Virus record (IMG/VR): IMGVR_UViG_3300030060_004778 | Span: 5,568-27,107 of that record | Direction: 5' to 3' (one strand) | Length of the DNA: 21,540 bases | Source of the DNA: a virus | Part shown: one piece after another, positions 1 to 8,827 of the stretch | How positions within the stretch are numbered: the first letter of the stretch is position 1 | Layout of the letters: each line of letters opens with the position of its first letter | Position numbers and translations under genes: made by a program | Notes under the pieces: generated by a model | Databases searched by the model: none | What the model was told of the DNA's origin: nothing | Seen by the model: the letters and a program-made list of their open reading frames with translations, nothing else

Positions 1-3000
1 GCATTAAATCCAGATTTTGTTATTGATGAGATTGCAATAGTATCTCCTGTTTGAATATTTACTATATTTGCATTGACTATTGGTACAAATCCATTTACTC
101 CTCCAATAGTTACACTAACTCCAGTAAAGAATTTATTTGGAAATGTAACTGCCTTTTGTGCAGTGCCACTCGCAATCTGACTCGTTGGAAATTGAGTACT
201 AGATGTCATAAACATTTTAAAACCAAGTTCGGTTACACAAATATTTGATGTTGTATTTGAAGAACTTAAAACTACTTTAAATTTAAATCCTCTTGCCTTA
301 AGAAGGGTTTTACCAAATTCTTGGAAAGCACTAAATGTAGCTGATCCACTATTAGGATCATCATTTGTTGTACTAACAAAAATCTTTGCATCTACATCAG
401 AAACTGCTGAACCAGTAGAAACATTAAATCCAGTAGCAGATAATCTCCTTTCAATTAACACATCATGAATTTCTTCTAAATCTAAAACATTATTAAATTC
501 ATATTCACCACTAGCTAATACATCATTCGGGAAATCCCAACTCACAAGATTATCTACATTAGAAACAGAATCCCAAAGTATATTGCCTTTTAAAACGATA
601 CCAGTTAAAGGAATTGGATAATTTGGTGGATTGTATTTTTCTAAATTACTAAAAGTACCTTGAAATGTAGGATTATCTGTGTCTTCCTTTCTATCTAATA
701 TTAAAGTATGATTTCCAGTAATAGCAGTAAGTACAACACTAGCTGGATTCGCACTTTGTTTGCCTGCTATATTTTCAAAAACAACAAAATATTTTCCTGT
801 AATAGCTGGTACGTTTGCACTTGTAGAATTACCAGCGACTGTTAACAATGAAACAGCATCAGCAAAAGTAGCATTTGTTTTTGTACTATGTTTTATTACT
901 ACAGATCCACCTGATATGACATCTATAGAAGTTGATTGTGTCCAGTTTAATAATGCTTGCGTACTACTTACTTGAGTAATTTGTAAATTAGTAACATCAT
1001 CTGGCACTGATGTATTACCTACAGAATTAAATGTTAAATCACTTGAAGTAGCAGATAATTGTCCACGTACATTATATGAAAATACCTGTATCTCATATTT
1101 GCCTTTTCGATTATTTAAAATTTCAAAATCTGGTCTTGAAACTTTTTCACTAATAAAATTATTATTCTCATAACGATAATTTACTTGATATTCAAAGACA
1201 CCAATAATAGGTTGCCAAGAGATAATTATTTTTGATGACGCTTGATTATTTATATTTATCATTTTTTCAACAGCAACTAAATTTGATGGCGGATCTGTTA
1301 ATTGATCAAGATTAGTAACATCTCTTGCTGGAATTGATAAATTATTTTCTATAAAATTATATTTTTCATTTACATAAGACAAAGCAGTAATTTTATAATT
1401 AATACCATCTTCTTCCTCTACATTGATCACTCTAAATAATTGTGCTTTTACTGTAGTATTTTCAAGTAACCAAACAGTATTAACATTTGGAGTTTGAGAA
1501 TATGCAGAACTTACAGTTATTGTTCCGCCTGAGATTGATGAAATTGACCTGCTTTCAAAAGTTCCATTAGGTAAAATCAAACCTAAAGTAGCATTATTAG
1601 CAGTCGTAAGATCTGTTGCACTTGTATCGTCTACAGTTACAACAGTTGTTGAAGTAACAGATTTTAATCTACCTCCTCTTCTAACTCCTGCTCTTACAGG
1701 ATCATTTATTTCTATAACAGCTCCAGGTCTAACTATTGCACCAGAATCAATTGAGGTTGTAAATGTACAGATTTCAGTTTCATTAGCTTCACTAAAGAGT
1801 ATTGCACGACCCAATCTTGCAGCTTGACCTCTAGAAGTGCATGCAAAACCTTTGACCTGTTTTACGATATGACCAATTTTGTTTATCAAAGCAGTATCTT
1901 CTACGACCTCATAATCTATTTCTCTACTATCCATATTGAAATAAGATACAGATACGACACTTGATCTTGTCTTAGCACTGCTGCCAGAATAACTAAAACC
2001 TTTTTCACCTACATTTGATAAATTAAATAAATAACTTGCATCTGTTGGTTTATCTTGTGTAATTGTGATTGATCCAGCAGACCATATGGGCATACAACGC
2101 ATTACACCTGCAAGGTCATTTATAAGATCAAAAGCTTCACTAGGAGATTGAATATTGACATTGCAACTAAATCTAGCTTCCTGTCCTCCTCTCCCATCAC
2201 TAACAAGAGTATTTGCAAACTTACTTGCATTAACAAAGGAAAATAAATCTAAACTACTATCTGTTATATGATCTCCAAATCCATATCTTGTATTAGTTAG
2301 TAAATCAAGTAAACACATCGCTGGACAATTAGTATAAACTGCTGCACCCATCACTCCGTTAAAAATATATCCACTGGGATAAACTATTCTTCCTGTTGCA
2401 CTATCAACTCCAGGTGTTCCTGAACCAGATGCACCTGCACCTGGTATTCTCACTTTTATGCCCCTAATTCTAAATATTCTTGAAGGTATAGAACTAAACT
2501 CTTGAGCATCTATTCTTAGGGCAGTATAAGCACTGTTGTTATACCTAAAAGACTGATCTATTACTTCTGTAAAACTTGTAAATTGAAATGCATCAACTAA
2601 ACCACTGTCAGTGCTATCGGCTGTAACTCTTATAACTCTAATATCAACAGGAAAAGATCCTGTGATATTGACTCTATAATCTTTTTGGTATGGGTCTGCT
2701 GTACGACCTGTGATTGTATCCTGTATTACATCAGTAAAACCACCTGAATTATATTGAACAGCAATTTTTAGTTCAACAGAAGAACCTAAAACATCTCCCT
2801 GATCAGTTATTTTTTGCAACTGCGGAAATGTTATTGAAACTCTAATTGCATCTACATTCGTATTTGTTATTTGTCTTGTTACTGGTGTCGATGCTGTAAC
2901 AGTTACACCTACAGAAGATGTAGATTGACTGCTTTTTATCCCAGGAATAGGTGTTTGAGGTGATATTCCAACTCTAAATTTAAAATTACCAGAAATATCA

Positions 3001-3752
3001 TCACCATCTTTAAAACCAGTAAAATTAAAATCTGAAGATGAAGGTGAAGATGCAGATGCAGACGATTTTAGTATAGGAGTATTATTCAAAAAAATATCTT
3101 TTAAAAACGAATTGCGATATTCCTGTGAACTTTTATTTGTAAAACCATCTTTTGATGCAGTTGCACTACCTTCAATTTCACCTTCAGAAAAAAGATCAAG
3201 AATAGTTGCAAACTGCCTACTATGTAAGGTGTCTGGAGTTCTTGTCGGTGTTCTTCCTCCTCCACCTTTTCTACCTCCTCCACCTCCAGCTCCCGTAATC
3301 CCTAAACCTAAACCAGCATTATGAACTCTTATATTATTTGCAATAAAAGTATGTTGATTCTCAACATTTAAATTGTAAACAGTTTTATATCCAATTTTTT
3401 TCTTTGAATTAAATGGTACTAAATGATTATTTTGGTTAACGGCACAATCATCTTTATCTAAAGTTCCAACACCTACAAAAGCATTAAATTGATTTAAAAT
3501 CCAATGATTTGGTGTCGCAATAAAACTACTTCCACCCCAAAAATTGTATTCCCATACCTCTTCGTTTTCATGTTTAAAAACCTCTAAAACTTTTGCTTGA
3601 TAAATTTCACCTTTGTCGTCAAAACTTAAAACAAAATCTCCTTTTTTAATTTCGTTGATTTTTTTATAGCCAAAAGGTGTAGAAACTTTAGTATCACCTG
3701 TAAAACAACCACCACCTCCAGCACCTCTAATAATTTTATTATCTTTTGTCAT
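1..3752 (-). CDS. J: Tail-tip / host-specificity protein, lambda gpJ-like, with N-terminal Hint domain (3' end outside window)
   Basis: This is the central tail-tip protein that in lambda-type phages closes the tail tube and recognises the host receptor. The reading frame is open for 1250 codons from ATG 3752 to the left edge, so the C-terminal receptor-binding part is not visible. Residues 1-15 are a short Gly-rich leader, residues 16-145 a Hint domain, and a second Gly/Arg-rich stretch follows. From about residue 175 the sequence follows lambda J closely: FSEGEIEG, RFSCN, MRCMPIW, ITQDKP and FACTSRGQAARLG all have clear lambda counterparts. Fibronectin-III-like segments follow around 700-1310. 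The start overlaps the end of gene I in an ATGA junction. Homology to J is strong; the Hint insertion is the unusual part. Lambda J is about 1130 residues, so this one is longer even without the Hint domain. Confidence 0.95.
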   Translation of the reverse strand, partial: MTKDNKIIRGAGGGGCFTGDTKVSTPFGYKKINEIKKGDFVLSFDDKGEIYQAKVLEVFKHENEEVWEYNFWGGSSFIATPNHWILNQFNAFVGVGTLDKDDCAVNQNNHLVPFNSKKKIGYKTVYNLNVENQHTFIANNIRVHNAGLGLGITGAGGGGGRKGGGGRTPTRTPDTLHSRQFATILDLFSEGEIEGSATASKDGFTNKSSQEYRNSFLKDIFLNNTPILKSSASASSPSSSDFNFTGFKDGDDISGNFKFRVGISPQTPIPGIKSSQSTSSVGVTVTASTPVTRQITNTNVDAIRVSITFPQLQKITDQGDVLGSSVELKIAVQYNSGGFTDVIQDTITGRTADPYQKDYRVNITGSFPVDIRVIRVTADSTDSGLVDAFQFTSFTEVIDQSFRYNNSAYTALRIDAQEFSSIPSRIFRIRGIKVRIPGAGASGSGTPGVDSATGRIVYPSGYIFNGVMGAAVYTNCPAMCLLDLLTNTRYGFGDHITDSSLDLFSFVNASKFANTLVSDGRGGQEARFSCNVNIQSPSEAFDLINDLAGVMRCMPIWSAGSITITQDKPTDASYLFNLSNVGEKGFSYSGSSAKTRSSVVSVSYFNMDSREIDYEVVEDTALINKIGHIVKQVKGFACTSRGQAARLGRAILFSEANETEICTFTTSIDSGAIVRPGAVIEINDPVRAGVRRGGRLKSVTSTTVVTVDDTSATDLTTANNATLGLILPNGTFESRSISSISGGTITVSSAYSQTPNVNTVWLLENTTVKAQLFRVINVEEEDGINYKITALSYVNEKYNFIENNLSIPARDVTNLDQLTDPPSNLVAVEKMININNQASSKIIISWQPIIGVFEYQVNYRYENNNFISEKVSRPDFEILNNRKGKYEIQVFSYNVRGQLSATSSDLTFNSVGNTSVPDDVTNLQITQVSSTQALLNWTQSTSIDVISGGSVVIKHSTKTNATFADAVSLLTVAGNSTSANVPAITGKYFVVFENIAGKQSANPASVVLTAITGNHTLILDRKEDTDNPTFQGTFSNLEKYNPPNYPIPLTGIVLKGNILWDSVSNVDNLVSWDFPNDVLASGEYEFNNVLDLEEIHDVLIERRLSATGFNVSTGSAVSDVDAKIFVSTTNDDPNSGSATFSAFQEFGKTLLKARGFKFKVVLSSSNTTSNICVTELGFKMFMTSSTQFPTSQIASGTAQKAVTFPNKFFTGVSVTIGGVNGFVPIVNANIVNIQTGDTIAISSITKSGFN
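3318..3707 (-). other. Hint (bacterial intein-like) domain in the N-terminus of J
   Basis: This 130-residue segment, residues 16-145 of J, carries the splicing blocks of inteins and bacterial intein-like (BIL) domains. It starts CFTGDTKV with catalytic Cys16. The N3/B block ATPNHWIL gives Thr80-x-x-His83. The C-terminal blocks read VYNLNVENQHTF and NNIRVHN, with penultimate His144 and terminal Asn145. No homing endonuclease is present; it is only a minimal Hint fold. The residue after Asn145 is Ala146, not Cys/Ser/Thr, which argues against canonical splicing and resembles A-type BIL domains, known for self-cleavage at either end. Both flanks are glycine-rich (RGAGGGG before, AGLGLG after). 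The domain call is secure; the activity is inferred. Confidence 0.92.
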
Positions 3753-4309
3753 TTCACTACCTGCTCTGTATCAACACCTGCACTTATTACAACACTTCCT
3801 GTAAATATTTCACCATAAACTATAGGAACGGGTGTTCCTGCCCTACTGGTTTGCTGTGTTCCAGAAAAACTATACGATAATCTAGGATCTTGTTCATTTG
3901 AAAAATCTGCTTGCTTTGGTTGGGGAAATAACATCTGTGAAACACCTTGTAATACTAAAGCCATACCTAAATTCTTAAGAAATGGAGCAAAGAAAAGTCC
4001 ACCTGTAGCAAATCCTATACCAAGTAAAACTGCACCAGTGATAAATCTTCCTACTCCTCCACCTGCACCAATAATCACAGGAATAAAATGTATATCTTCT
4101 TGTCCTATGGGATAATCTAATTCTGATTCATCTATTTCATAATTACCAATCTTAACTTGATAAAATTTTGGATTCATAAATTTATCTATACCTTCAAAAT
4201 TATTAATTAAAAAACTTACAGCTTTTGCAAGACTATCTACTTGCACTTGAAATTCTGTATGACCAACAAATTCAGCAAGTTCTCCATAAAGTTTTATTTT
4301 ACGCATCAT
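3749..4309 (-). CDS. I: Tail assembly protein, lambda gpI-like
   Basis: This 186-residue protein corresponds to lambda gpI, needed to assemble the tail tip before J is completed. The first 80 or so residues look like a small ubiquitin-like fold (KIKLYGELAEFVG at the start), as in the TAP-I family. A Gly-rich turn (IIGAGGG) leads into a hydrophobic, membrane-like stretch of about 45 residues. The C-terminal part contains GTPVPIVYGEIFTGSVVISAG, shortened here to key positions V-P-I-x-Y-G and V-I-S-A-G, a hallmark of gpI proteins. It lies between K and J in the lambda order, overlaps K by 11 bases and overlaps J by an ATGA. It is somewhat shorter than lambda gpI (about 220 residues). Confidence is high for family and context. 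Confidence 0.9.
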   Translation of the reverse strand: MMRKIKLYGELAEFVGHTEFQVQVDSLAKAVSFLINNFEGIDKFMNPKFYQVKIGNYEIDESELDYPIGQEDIHFIPVIIGAGGGVGRFITGAVLLGIGFATGGLFFAPFLKNLGMALVLQGVSQMLFPQPKQADFSNEQDPRLSYSFSGTQQTSRAGTPVPIVYGEIFTGSVVISAGVDTEQVVK

Positions 4310-5000
4310 AACGATACCTTTTGCCAGTACATTTTAATAACCATTCAGAATATGGTTCTCTACAAGATAGTCTATCTGCTAAGTGATGTAAAACCATCTC
4401 TCCTAAAAAAATAGCTACATGATTTAAAGTTGGATACATTATTGACATTAATAATACATCTCCCTCTTCAAGACTTTCATTATTATTTAATTCTCTAAAA
4501 CCAGTTTGTGAAGCATAAGATTCAAACAAAGGATTTTCTAAAAATTCTAAAGGAGTCATATTTCTTTCATAATCTTTTAAAATAATATTTCTTTCTTCTT
4601 TATACCAATCCACAACTAAACTCCAACAATCAGTAACACCAAAAACCCATTTACGTCCTAATAAAGGTGCTTTGTATCCACAAGGTTCATAATATCCCCA
4701 TTTTTCAGTCTTCGGATTCACAATATGCCAGGGAAGTTTTGTGCGTTCACAACATAATTTATCTGCTTGACTAGGTTCTGGTGGAGTTACAGGATGAGAA
4801 TGAACAATAGCAATAACATCTCCTTTACTAGATGCTTTAACATAATCAATTGGATCAAGAATAAAAGTCTGATATGGGCTTAAAGATAAATTATTGCAAG
4901 AAATATATTTTTCTTTCCCTTTTATATTTACTAATAATCCAACAGATTCTTTAGGATCTTGCTCTTTGGCATGAGACAATGCAACCTCTTTCCAATTCAT
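4299..5000 (-). CDS. K: Tail assembly protein, lambda gpK-like: JAMM protease plus NlpC/P60 domain
   Basis: This 233-residue two-domain protein matches lambda gpK, a tail-tip hydrolase. The N-terminal JAB/MPN domain has a complete zinc-protease JAMM motif: Glu18, then His67-Ser-His69, Ser77 and Asp80 with the expected H-x-H-(7)-S-x-x-D spacing. The C-terminal NlpC/P60 cysteine peptidase domain shows Cys125 in GVTDCWSLV and His194 in LNHVAIFLG, the usual catalytic Cys and His. Family knowledge suggests cell-wall hydrolysis during DNA entry or processing of a tail-tip protein; which applies here is not known. Both active sites look intact. The start overlaps L by four bases and the end overlaps I by 11. 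Confidence 0.93.
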   Translation of the reverse strand: MNWKEVALSHAKEQDPKESVGLLVNIKGKEKYISCNNLSLSPYQTFILDPIDYVKASSKGDVIAIVHSHPVTPPEPSQADKLCCERTKLPWHIVNPKTEKWGYYEPCGYKAPLLGRKWVFGVTDCWSLVVDWYKEERNIILKDYERNMTPLEFLENPLFESYASQTGFRELNNNESLEEGDVLLMSIMYPTLNHVAIFLGEMVLHHLADRLSCREPYSEWLLKCTGKRYRYDA

Positions 5001-5575
5001 ACGTTGATCGTACCAATAGAAGGAAACTCTTCTCTAGTACATTGTCTTTTTGGCCCACGAATACCCGCCATGTCTAATACTGATGCAAGTTCAAATTGAA
5101 CTATTTCTCTGTTTTCTATAGATTTACGATCAATTACATAAATTTCTTGTGGAAACTCTGCTGTTGGATCAGGTGTTCCGTAAGGATTAATATTGCCAGG
5201 GAAATTAAATATATCTAAAAATTTAGCAAGAGTTCTTATACGAACAACAGTTGCACCTGTCAGATCATTACCAATAGTTGTTTGATTAACATTTAACAAG
5301 ATAGATGTAATTGTTCCAAGTGCGTTACTAACAGTCAAAGTCGGTCTAGGTAATTGCCCTCTTTGAAAAGCAAAACCTTCTGCTTTTATTGGAAAACGTT
5401 GATACGCATTTTCCTGCCAGATTACTTCTCCGTTATCTTTTAAACTTGTACCGTTATGAAATCTATAAGTAGTAGCAGATCCATGCAATGCAACTGTAGT
5501 TGTTAAAGTAAAAAGTTCAATAATCGAGGAAGGATTTATATTTTGTAAATCATCTATGATATTTGCAGTACTCAT
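4997..5575 (-). CDS. L: Minor tail protein, lambda gpL-like, lacking the C-terminal Cys-rich module
   Basis: This 192-residue protein is the gpL-like tail-tip hub component by sequence and position between M and K. The body is recognisable: LFTLTTTVALHGSATTYRFH near residues 21-40, a middle FQRGQLPRPTLTVSN segment, and YVIDRKS...FELASVLDM near 146-169. Lambda gpL is about 232 residues and ends in a domain in which four cysteines hold an iron-sulfur cluster. Here the protein stops soon after GPKRQC and has only one cysteine (Cys179), so that module is missing. The next gene starts in an ATGA overlap with the stop, leaving no room for a hidden continuation. The family call is confident; the loss is seen directly. 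Confidence 0.88.
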   Translation of the reverse strand: MSTANIIDDLQNINPSSIIELFTLTTTVALHGSATTYRFHNGTSLKDNGEVIWQENAYQRFPIKAEGFAFQRGQLPRPTLTVSNALGTITSILLNVNQTTIGNDLTGATVVRIRTLAKFLDIFNFPGNINPYGTPDPTAEFPQEIYVIDRKSIENREIVQFELASVLDMAGIRGPKRQCTREEFPSIGTINV

Positions 5576-6138
5576 GGCTCAAATACCTCTCTAAATGTCG
5601 CCTGTACTGTTGCACGGTTATTATAAGGAATAGATTTAGTCCAAGACTCACAAACATATTTACCCGCACCAGATAATGTAATAGAAACATTTCCAGTTGT
5701 TGTAGCACTAGAAGCTGCTGTTACTGTAAAAGTATTAGAACCCACAACAGAAGCGACAAGAAACGTACCATCCGTAGCAGATCCAGAAGTATAATCTATT
5801 GTTAATTCATCACCTAAAGCAACACCATGATTTGTAATAGTAATAGTAACTGTAGTACCTGATTGTGAGTATGTTCCTGTCTTAATAAAACCTTCACCTC
5901 CTGGAGTAAAATCAAAACTGGCATTATCATTCGCCCTGCTATCTAAAAATGCCTCTATAACATCTGCTTCGGTTTCAGACACATTAAAAGTTAAATCATA
6001 AACCTTTGGATTTTGATGTGGTACAAGTCCAAATAAAATTCTATGTTCAAATCCATCAGCGAAACGTACTGTTCTAGTTTTAGGTTGTGATTTCTTTTGT
6101 TGCCCGTATGTTGGGCTAATTGATGGGAAAGTAGCCAT
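5572..6138 (-). CDS. M: Minor tail protein, lambda gpM-like, with inserted beta domain
   Basis: This 188-residue protein belongs to the lambda gpM family, which sits at the tape-measure end of the tail tip. The family core is split in two: residues 1-86 (RTVRFADGFEHR, SETEADVIEAFL, FDFTPGGE) and residues 157-188 (KYVCESWTKSIPYNNRAT, ending FREVFEP). Together these make about 118 residues, close to the usual length of about 109. Residues 87-156 between them are an extra Ser/Thr/Gly-rich beta domain described separately. The start shares one base with the end of the tape measure gene and the end overlaps L by four bases, keeping the lambda gene order. Confidence 0.88.
   Translation of the reverse strand: MATFPSISPTYGQQKKSQPKTRTVRFADGFEHRILFGLVPHQNPKVYDLTFNVSETEADVIEAFLDSRANDNASFDFTPGGEGFIKTGTYSQSGTTVTITITNHGVALGDELTIDYTSGSATDGTFLVASVVGSNTFTVTAASSATTTGNVSITLSGAGKYVCESWTKSIPYNNRATVQATFREVFEP
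5671..5880 (-). other. Beta-rich domain inserted in gpM
   Basis: Residues 87-156 of the M protein interrupt the normal gpM fold. Key elements are a Ser-Gly-Thr-Thr-Val strand, NHGVALGDEL, TSGSATDGTF and NTFTVTAAS, an alternating pattern typical of a small beta sandwich. From memory, modules of this pattern recur as inserts or repeats in marine phage virion proteins. A surface decoration or sugar-binding role is only inference. Confidence 0.65.
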
Positions 6139-8795
6139 TATGCAAGTAAACCTCCAGGACGTTTTTGTTTAACAAGCTCAGATTCAATCGCTGCCGATAA
6201 AGCCAGCCCAAGCTGCCTACCTTCTGAATCATCACCTTCAACAGATGAACCTGATGCATCAACATTTACAACTATATTAGTACTACCACCTAGAGCATTA
6301 TTTGGTGTAACCATACCACTTACACCAGGAGTAAACATTTCTGGACCTTTTTCTCCAACAATATAAGATCTTCCTCCTTTAGCTGGTCCGCCTGAATGTA
6401 AAAGTCCTCCAAAAATAGTTCCTAATAAACCACCACCAGAAAATAAACTGCCTCCAACATTGCCAAATAAAGCCATATTCAAGAAAGCATCTGCCATCTT
6501 ATTTAATATGTTTCTAAAAGCATCATTTAAGCTATTTGCTCCAGTTATTAAACCTTTAATAGCAGTGCTCATTTCTGTAGCTAATAAAGTGTTAATTTCT
6601 TGAGTTAAACGTTTTTGCTCTAATAAACCATCACTTCTTAATTTGTTATTACGTTGAATTTTAAAACCCTCTTCATCAAATAGAGCTAATTGTTCTTTAT
6701 TAAAACCTAATGTTGCTTCAGCTAAAGCGATTTCATATTCAGTTCCAGAAAGTTTAACTAAATTTAGTTGATGTTGTAACTTTAAATTTTCTGTAACAGA
6801 ATTAGCATTTTCTTTAAGTTTTTTAATTCTTTTAGCTTCTTGATCAGCAAGTTTCTTGTCTTTTTCTATTTGATCATCCAGTGCTTTTTTTTGTTTTTCT
6901 AGAAATTTCTGTAATTCTTTTTTATCTTTTAATTTTGCTGCCTGTATATCTTTGTCAAGTTCATTAATCTTACGTGTTGCATTTAATTCAGCTATTTTTT
7001 TCTTGCCTTCATGGTTTCCTGCTTTTTCTATCGCTAGTAATTTTTCACTTTCAATAATTGCCTCCTTAATCTTCACGACATCTGCATCTAAAAGGCTTCC
7101 ACTGGATTTTTGTAAAGCTATTCTTTCTTTTAAAATATTTATCTCAAACTGTGAGAAGTCTTTTTCAGATCCTGATGATCCTAATGAATTTAAATCAATT
7201 TCTGATTTAAAAGCTTTTTTATTAAGTTCTCTCATTCTTTGAATTATTTGATTTTCAAAATCTGCAACTGCTTTAAAATCAGGGGCACTACCACTTAAAA
7301 AGAATCCTTTGCTTGCTTGTGTTCTTTTTTTAAATAAATCTTGAATAATAGTGTCATCTGATCTTTTGGCTTGTTTAAATAAATTTGCTTTTTCTAATGC
7401 ATTAGTTAAAGTTTGCAAAAAACCTATAGAATTTATAAGTTCAGCTACCGCAACCTGCATTAAAGTCATAGCTTTAGCAAACTCATTACCTAACTTCACG
7501 CTATCTTCTCCAAAAGTTTTAAGTGAATTAATTCCATCTTTACCTATTAACAAAGTAAGTTGACCTGTTGCAATTTCTAAAGCCTTTGTTTCTTCTCCAG
7601 CCTCTTTCAACTTAGAAATCAACTCACCTGTTTTTGTCCCTTGTAAACCTAATGATTTTACTAACAAGTCTAAATCAGGGTTTATAGGATCTAAAGCTAA
7701 ACCTAAATCTTTAACACCATTTGTAAATTCCGATAACTTACTAACTAAAGCAGTAACAGCAATAGAACCAGCAAAACCACCTCCAGGACTTATAGCTTCA
7801 CCAATACCACCACCTAATGCACCTCCGATAGCTTGTGCTGGACCACCACCAAATAACAAAGGAAAACCACCTCCAATAAAAGCACTTTGAGCAATACGGC
7901 TACCTCTTCTTTGTAATTTTTCTTGCATTGTTAAATTCTTTTGAGTCTCAATATTTATTTGTTTTGCAAGTTGAAATTCTTGTTTTTTTATTTTTACACC
8001 AGCTTGTTTTAAATCATTAAGTAATTTTTCTTTTTGAGTTTTATTTAAAGTTGAAGATTTTATTCTTTCTTCTATATTTGCAGTTTGTTGTAAAAGAGCA
8101 TTAGTTTTATCTAATATAGATTTTCTTTTCTTTTCATTTTCTAATTCATCTTTCTTTGCTTTTCTTTTTGAAGGAGAACCAGTAAGTTTATTAATCTTTT
8201 TTTCTATAGACGCATTTTTTTCTAATTGTCTTCCTATAGCTTCATTAATATCTTTAAATTCTTGTGAATTTACATTAACAACCTCCAACATACTATTAAG
8301 CATGGACATTGCATTTCTACCTGCAAGTATTGTTTTAGGAAACTTTTCAATTTCTTTTATTGTTTCACCAACATTTCCTAGAATTAATCCTTTATTTCTT
8401 CTCTTATCAGTAGCATTAGCGAAAGCTGTAGCTTCCATTGTTAATTTTTTAAAGTCTCCAGCAAGTATCGCAGTGGCAGCTCTTTGTCTTTCTGTTGCAG
8501 TAGTGGCATCATTAAATGCTTTTTTAATTAAAGAAACCTGTTCAGTAACTGATGAAATTTTAGAGCCAAACGCACTTAAACCTGCACCTTGATTAAATTT
8601 ATCTACTAGCTTTAGCCCTTCTTCAATTTCTTTATTAAGTTTTTCAAATGCTTTTTGAGCTGCTGAAGTTTTTGGTTTTAAATCCTTATTATTTAATCTA
8701 TCAATAGTCTTTTCTAATTTTCCTATCTTTTTAAGAGACTCGTTTAGTTTAGTCTCTACTGTTTTAATTCTTAAGGTTATATCCTTTTGTGTCAT
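6138..8795 (-). CDS. H: Tail tape measure protein (lambda gpH-like), 885 aa
   Basis: This is the longest complete gene, encoding the protein that sets tail length and is ejected ahead of the DNA. The N-terminal 290 residues are Lys/Glu-rich and strongly helical. A Gly-rich hydrophobic stretch at about 295-352 (FIGGGFPLLFGGG, GGGFAGSIAV) could insert in a membrane. More coiled coil follows at about 540-690. The C-terminus has the typical tape-measure signature GRSYIVGEKGPEMFTPG followed by a PNN turn. By the known proportion of roughly 1.5 angstrom per residue, 885 residues would suggest a tail near 130 nm, unless the protein is trimmed. It follows the G/T chaperone frames and precedes M. The start ATG directly follows an in-frame-independent TAA with no clear ribosome site. 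Confidence 0.95.
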   Translation of the reverse strand: MTQKDITLRIKTVETKLNESLKKIGKLEKTIDRLNNKDLKPKTSAAQKAFEKLNKEIEEGLKLVDKFNQGAGLSAFGSKISSVTEQVSLIKKAFNDATTATERQRAATAILAGDFKKLTMEATAFANATDKRRNKGLILGNVGETIKEIEKFPKTILAGRNAMSMLNSMLEVVNVNSQEFKDINEAIGRQLEKNASIEKKINKLTGSPSKRKAKKDELENEKKRKSILDKTNALLQQTANIEERIKSSTLNKTQKEKLLNDLKQAGVKIKKQEFQLAKQINIETQKNLTMQEKLQRRGSRIAQSAFIGGGFPLLFGGGPAQAIGGALGGGIGEAISPGGGFAGSIAVTALVSKLSEFTNGVKDLGLALDPINPDLDLLVKSLGLQGTKTGELISKLKEAGEETKALEIATGQLTLLIGKDGINSLKTFGEDSVKLGNEFAKAMTLMQVAVAELINSIGFLQTLTNALEKANLFKQAKRSDDTIIQDLFKKRTQASKGFFLSGSAPDFKAVADFENQIIQRMRELNKKAFKSEIDLNSLGSSGSEKDFSQFEINILKERIALQKSSGSLLDADVVKIKEAIIESEKLLAIEKAGNHEGKKKIAELNATRKINELDKDIQAAKLKDKKELQKFLEKQKKALDDQIEKDKKLADQEAKRIKKLKENANSVTENLKLQHQLNLVKLSGTEYEIALAEATLGFNKEQLALFDEEGFKIQRNNKLRSDGLLEQKRLTQEINTLLATEMSTAIKGLITGANSLNDAFRNILNKMADAFLNMALFGNVGGSLFSGGGLLGTIFGGLLHSGGPAKGGRSYIVGEKGPEMFTPGVSGMVTPNNALGGSTNIVVNVDASGSSVEGDDSEGRQLGLALSAAIESELVKQKRPGGLLA

Positions 8796-8827
8796 TTACA
8801 CTGAAACAAACAAGCTTTTACTTTATT

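Noticed and set aside
51-975. Small plus-strand open frames opposite J
   Set aside because: The minus-strand J frame is continuous here with clear homology, so these are chance frames.
3112-3324. Plus-strand Pro-rich open frame across the J N-terminus
   Set aside because: It is the complement of the Gly-rich J coding sequence; poly-Gly codons read backwards give poly-Pro.
3318-3707. A mobile intein with homing endonuclease
   Set aside because: At 130 residues the domain has no room for an endonuclease and lacks LAGLIDADG or HNH motifs; +1 is Ala, so canonical splicing is also doubtful.
6952-8592. Several plus-strand open frames of 70-96 codons opposite the tape measure gene
   Set aside because: They are shadows of a long, strongly supported gene with low stop density on the other strand and have no ribosome sites or familiar motifs.
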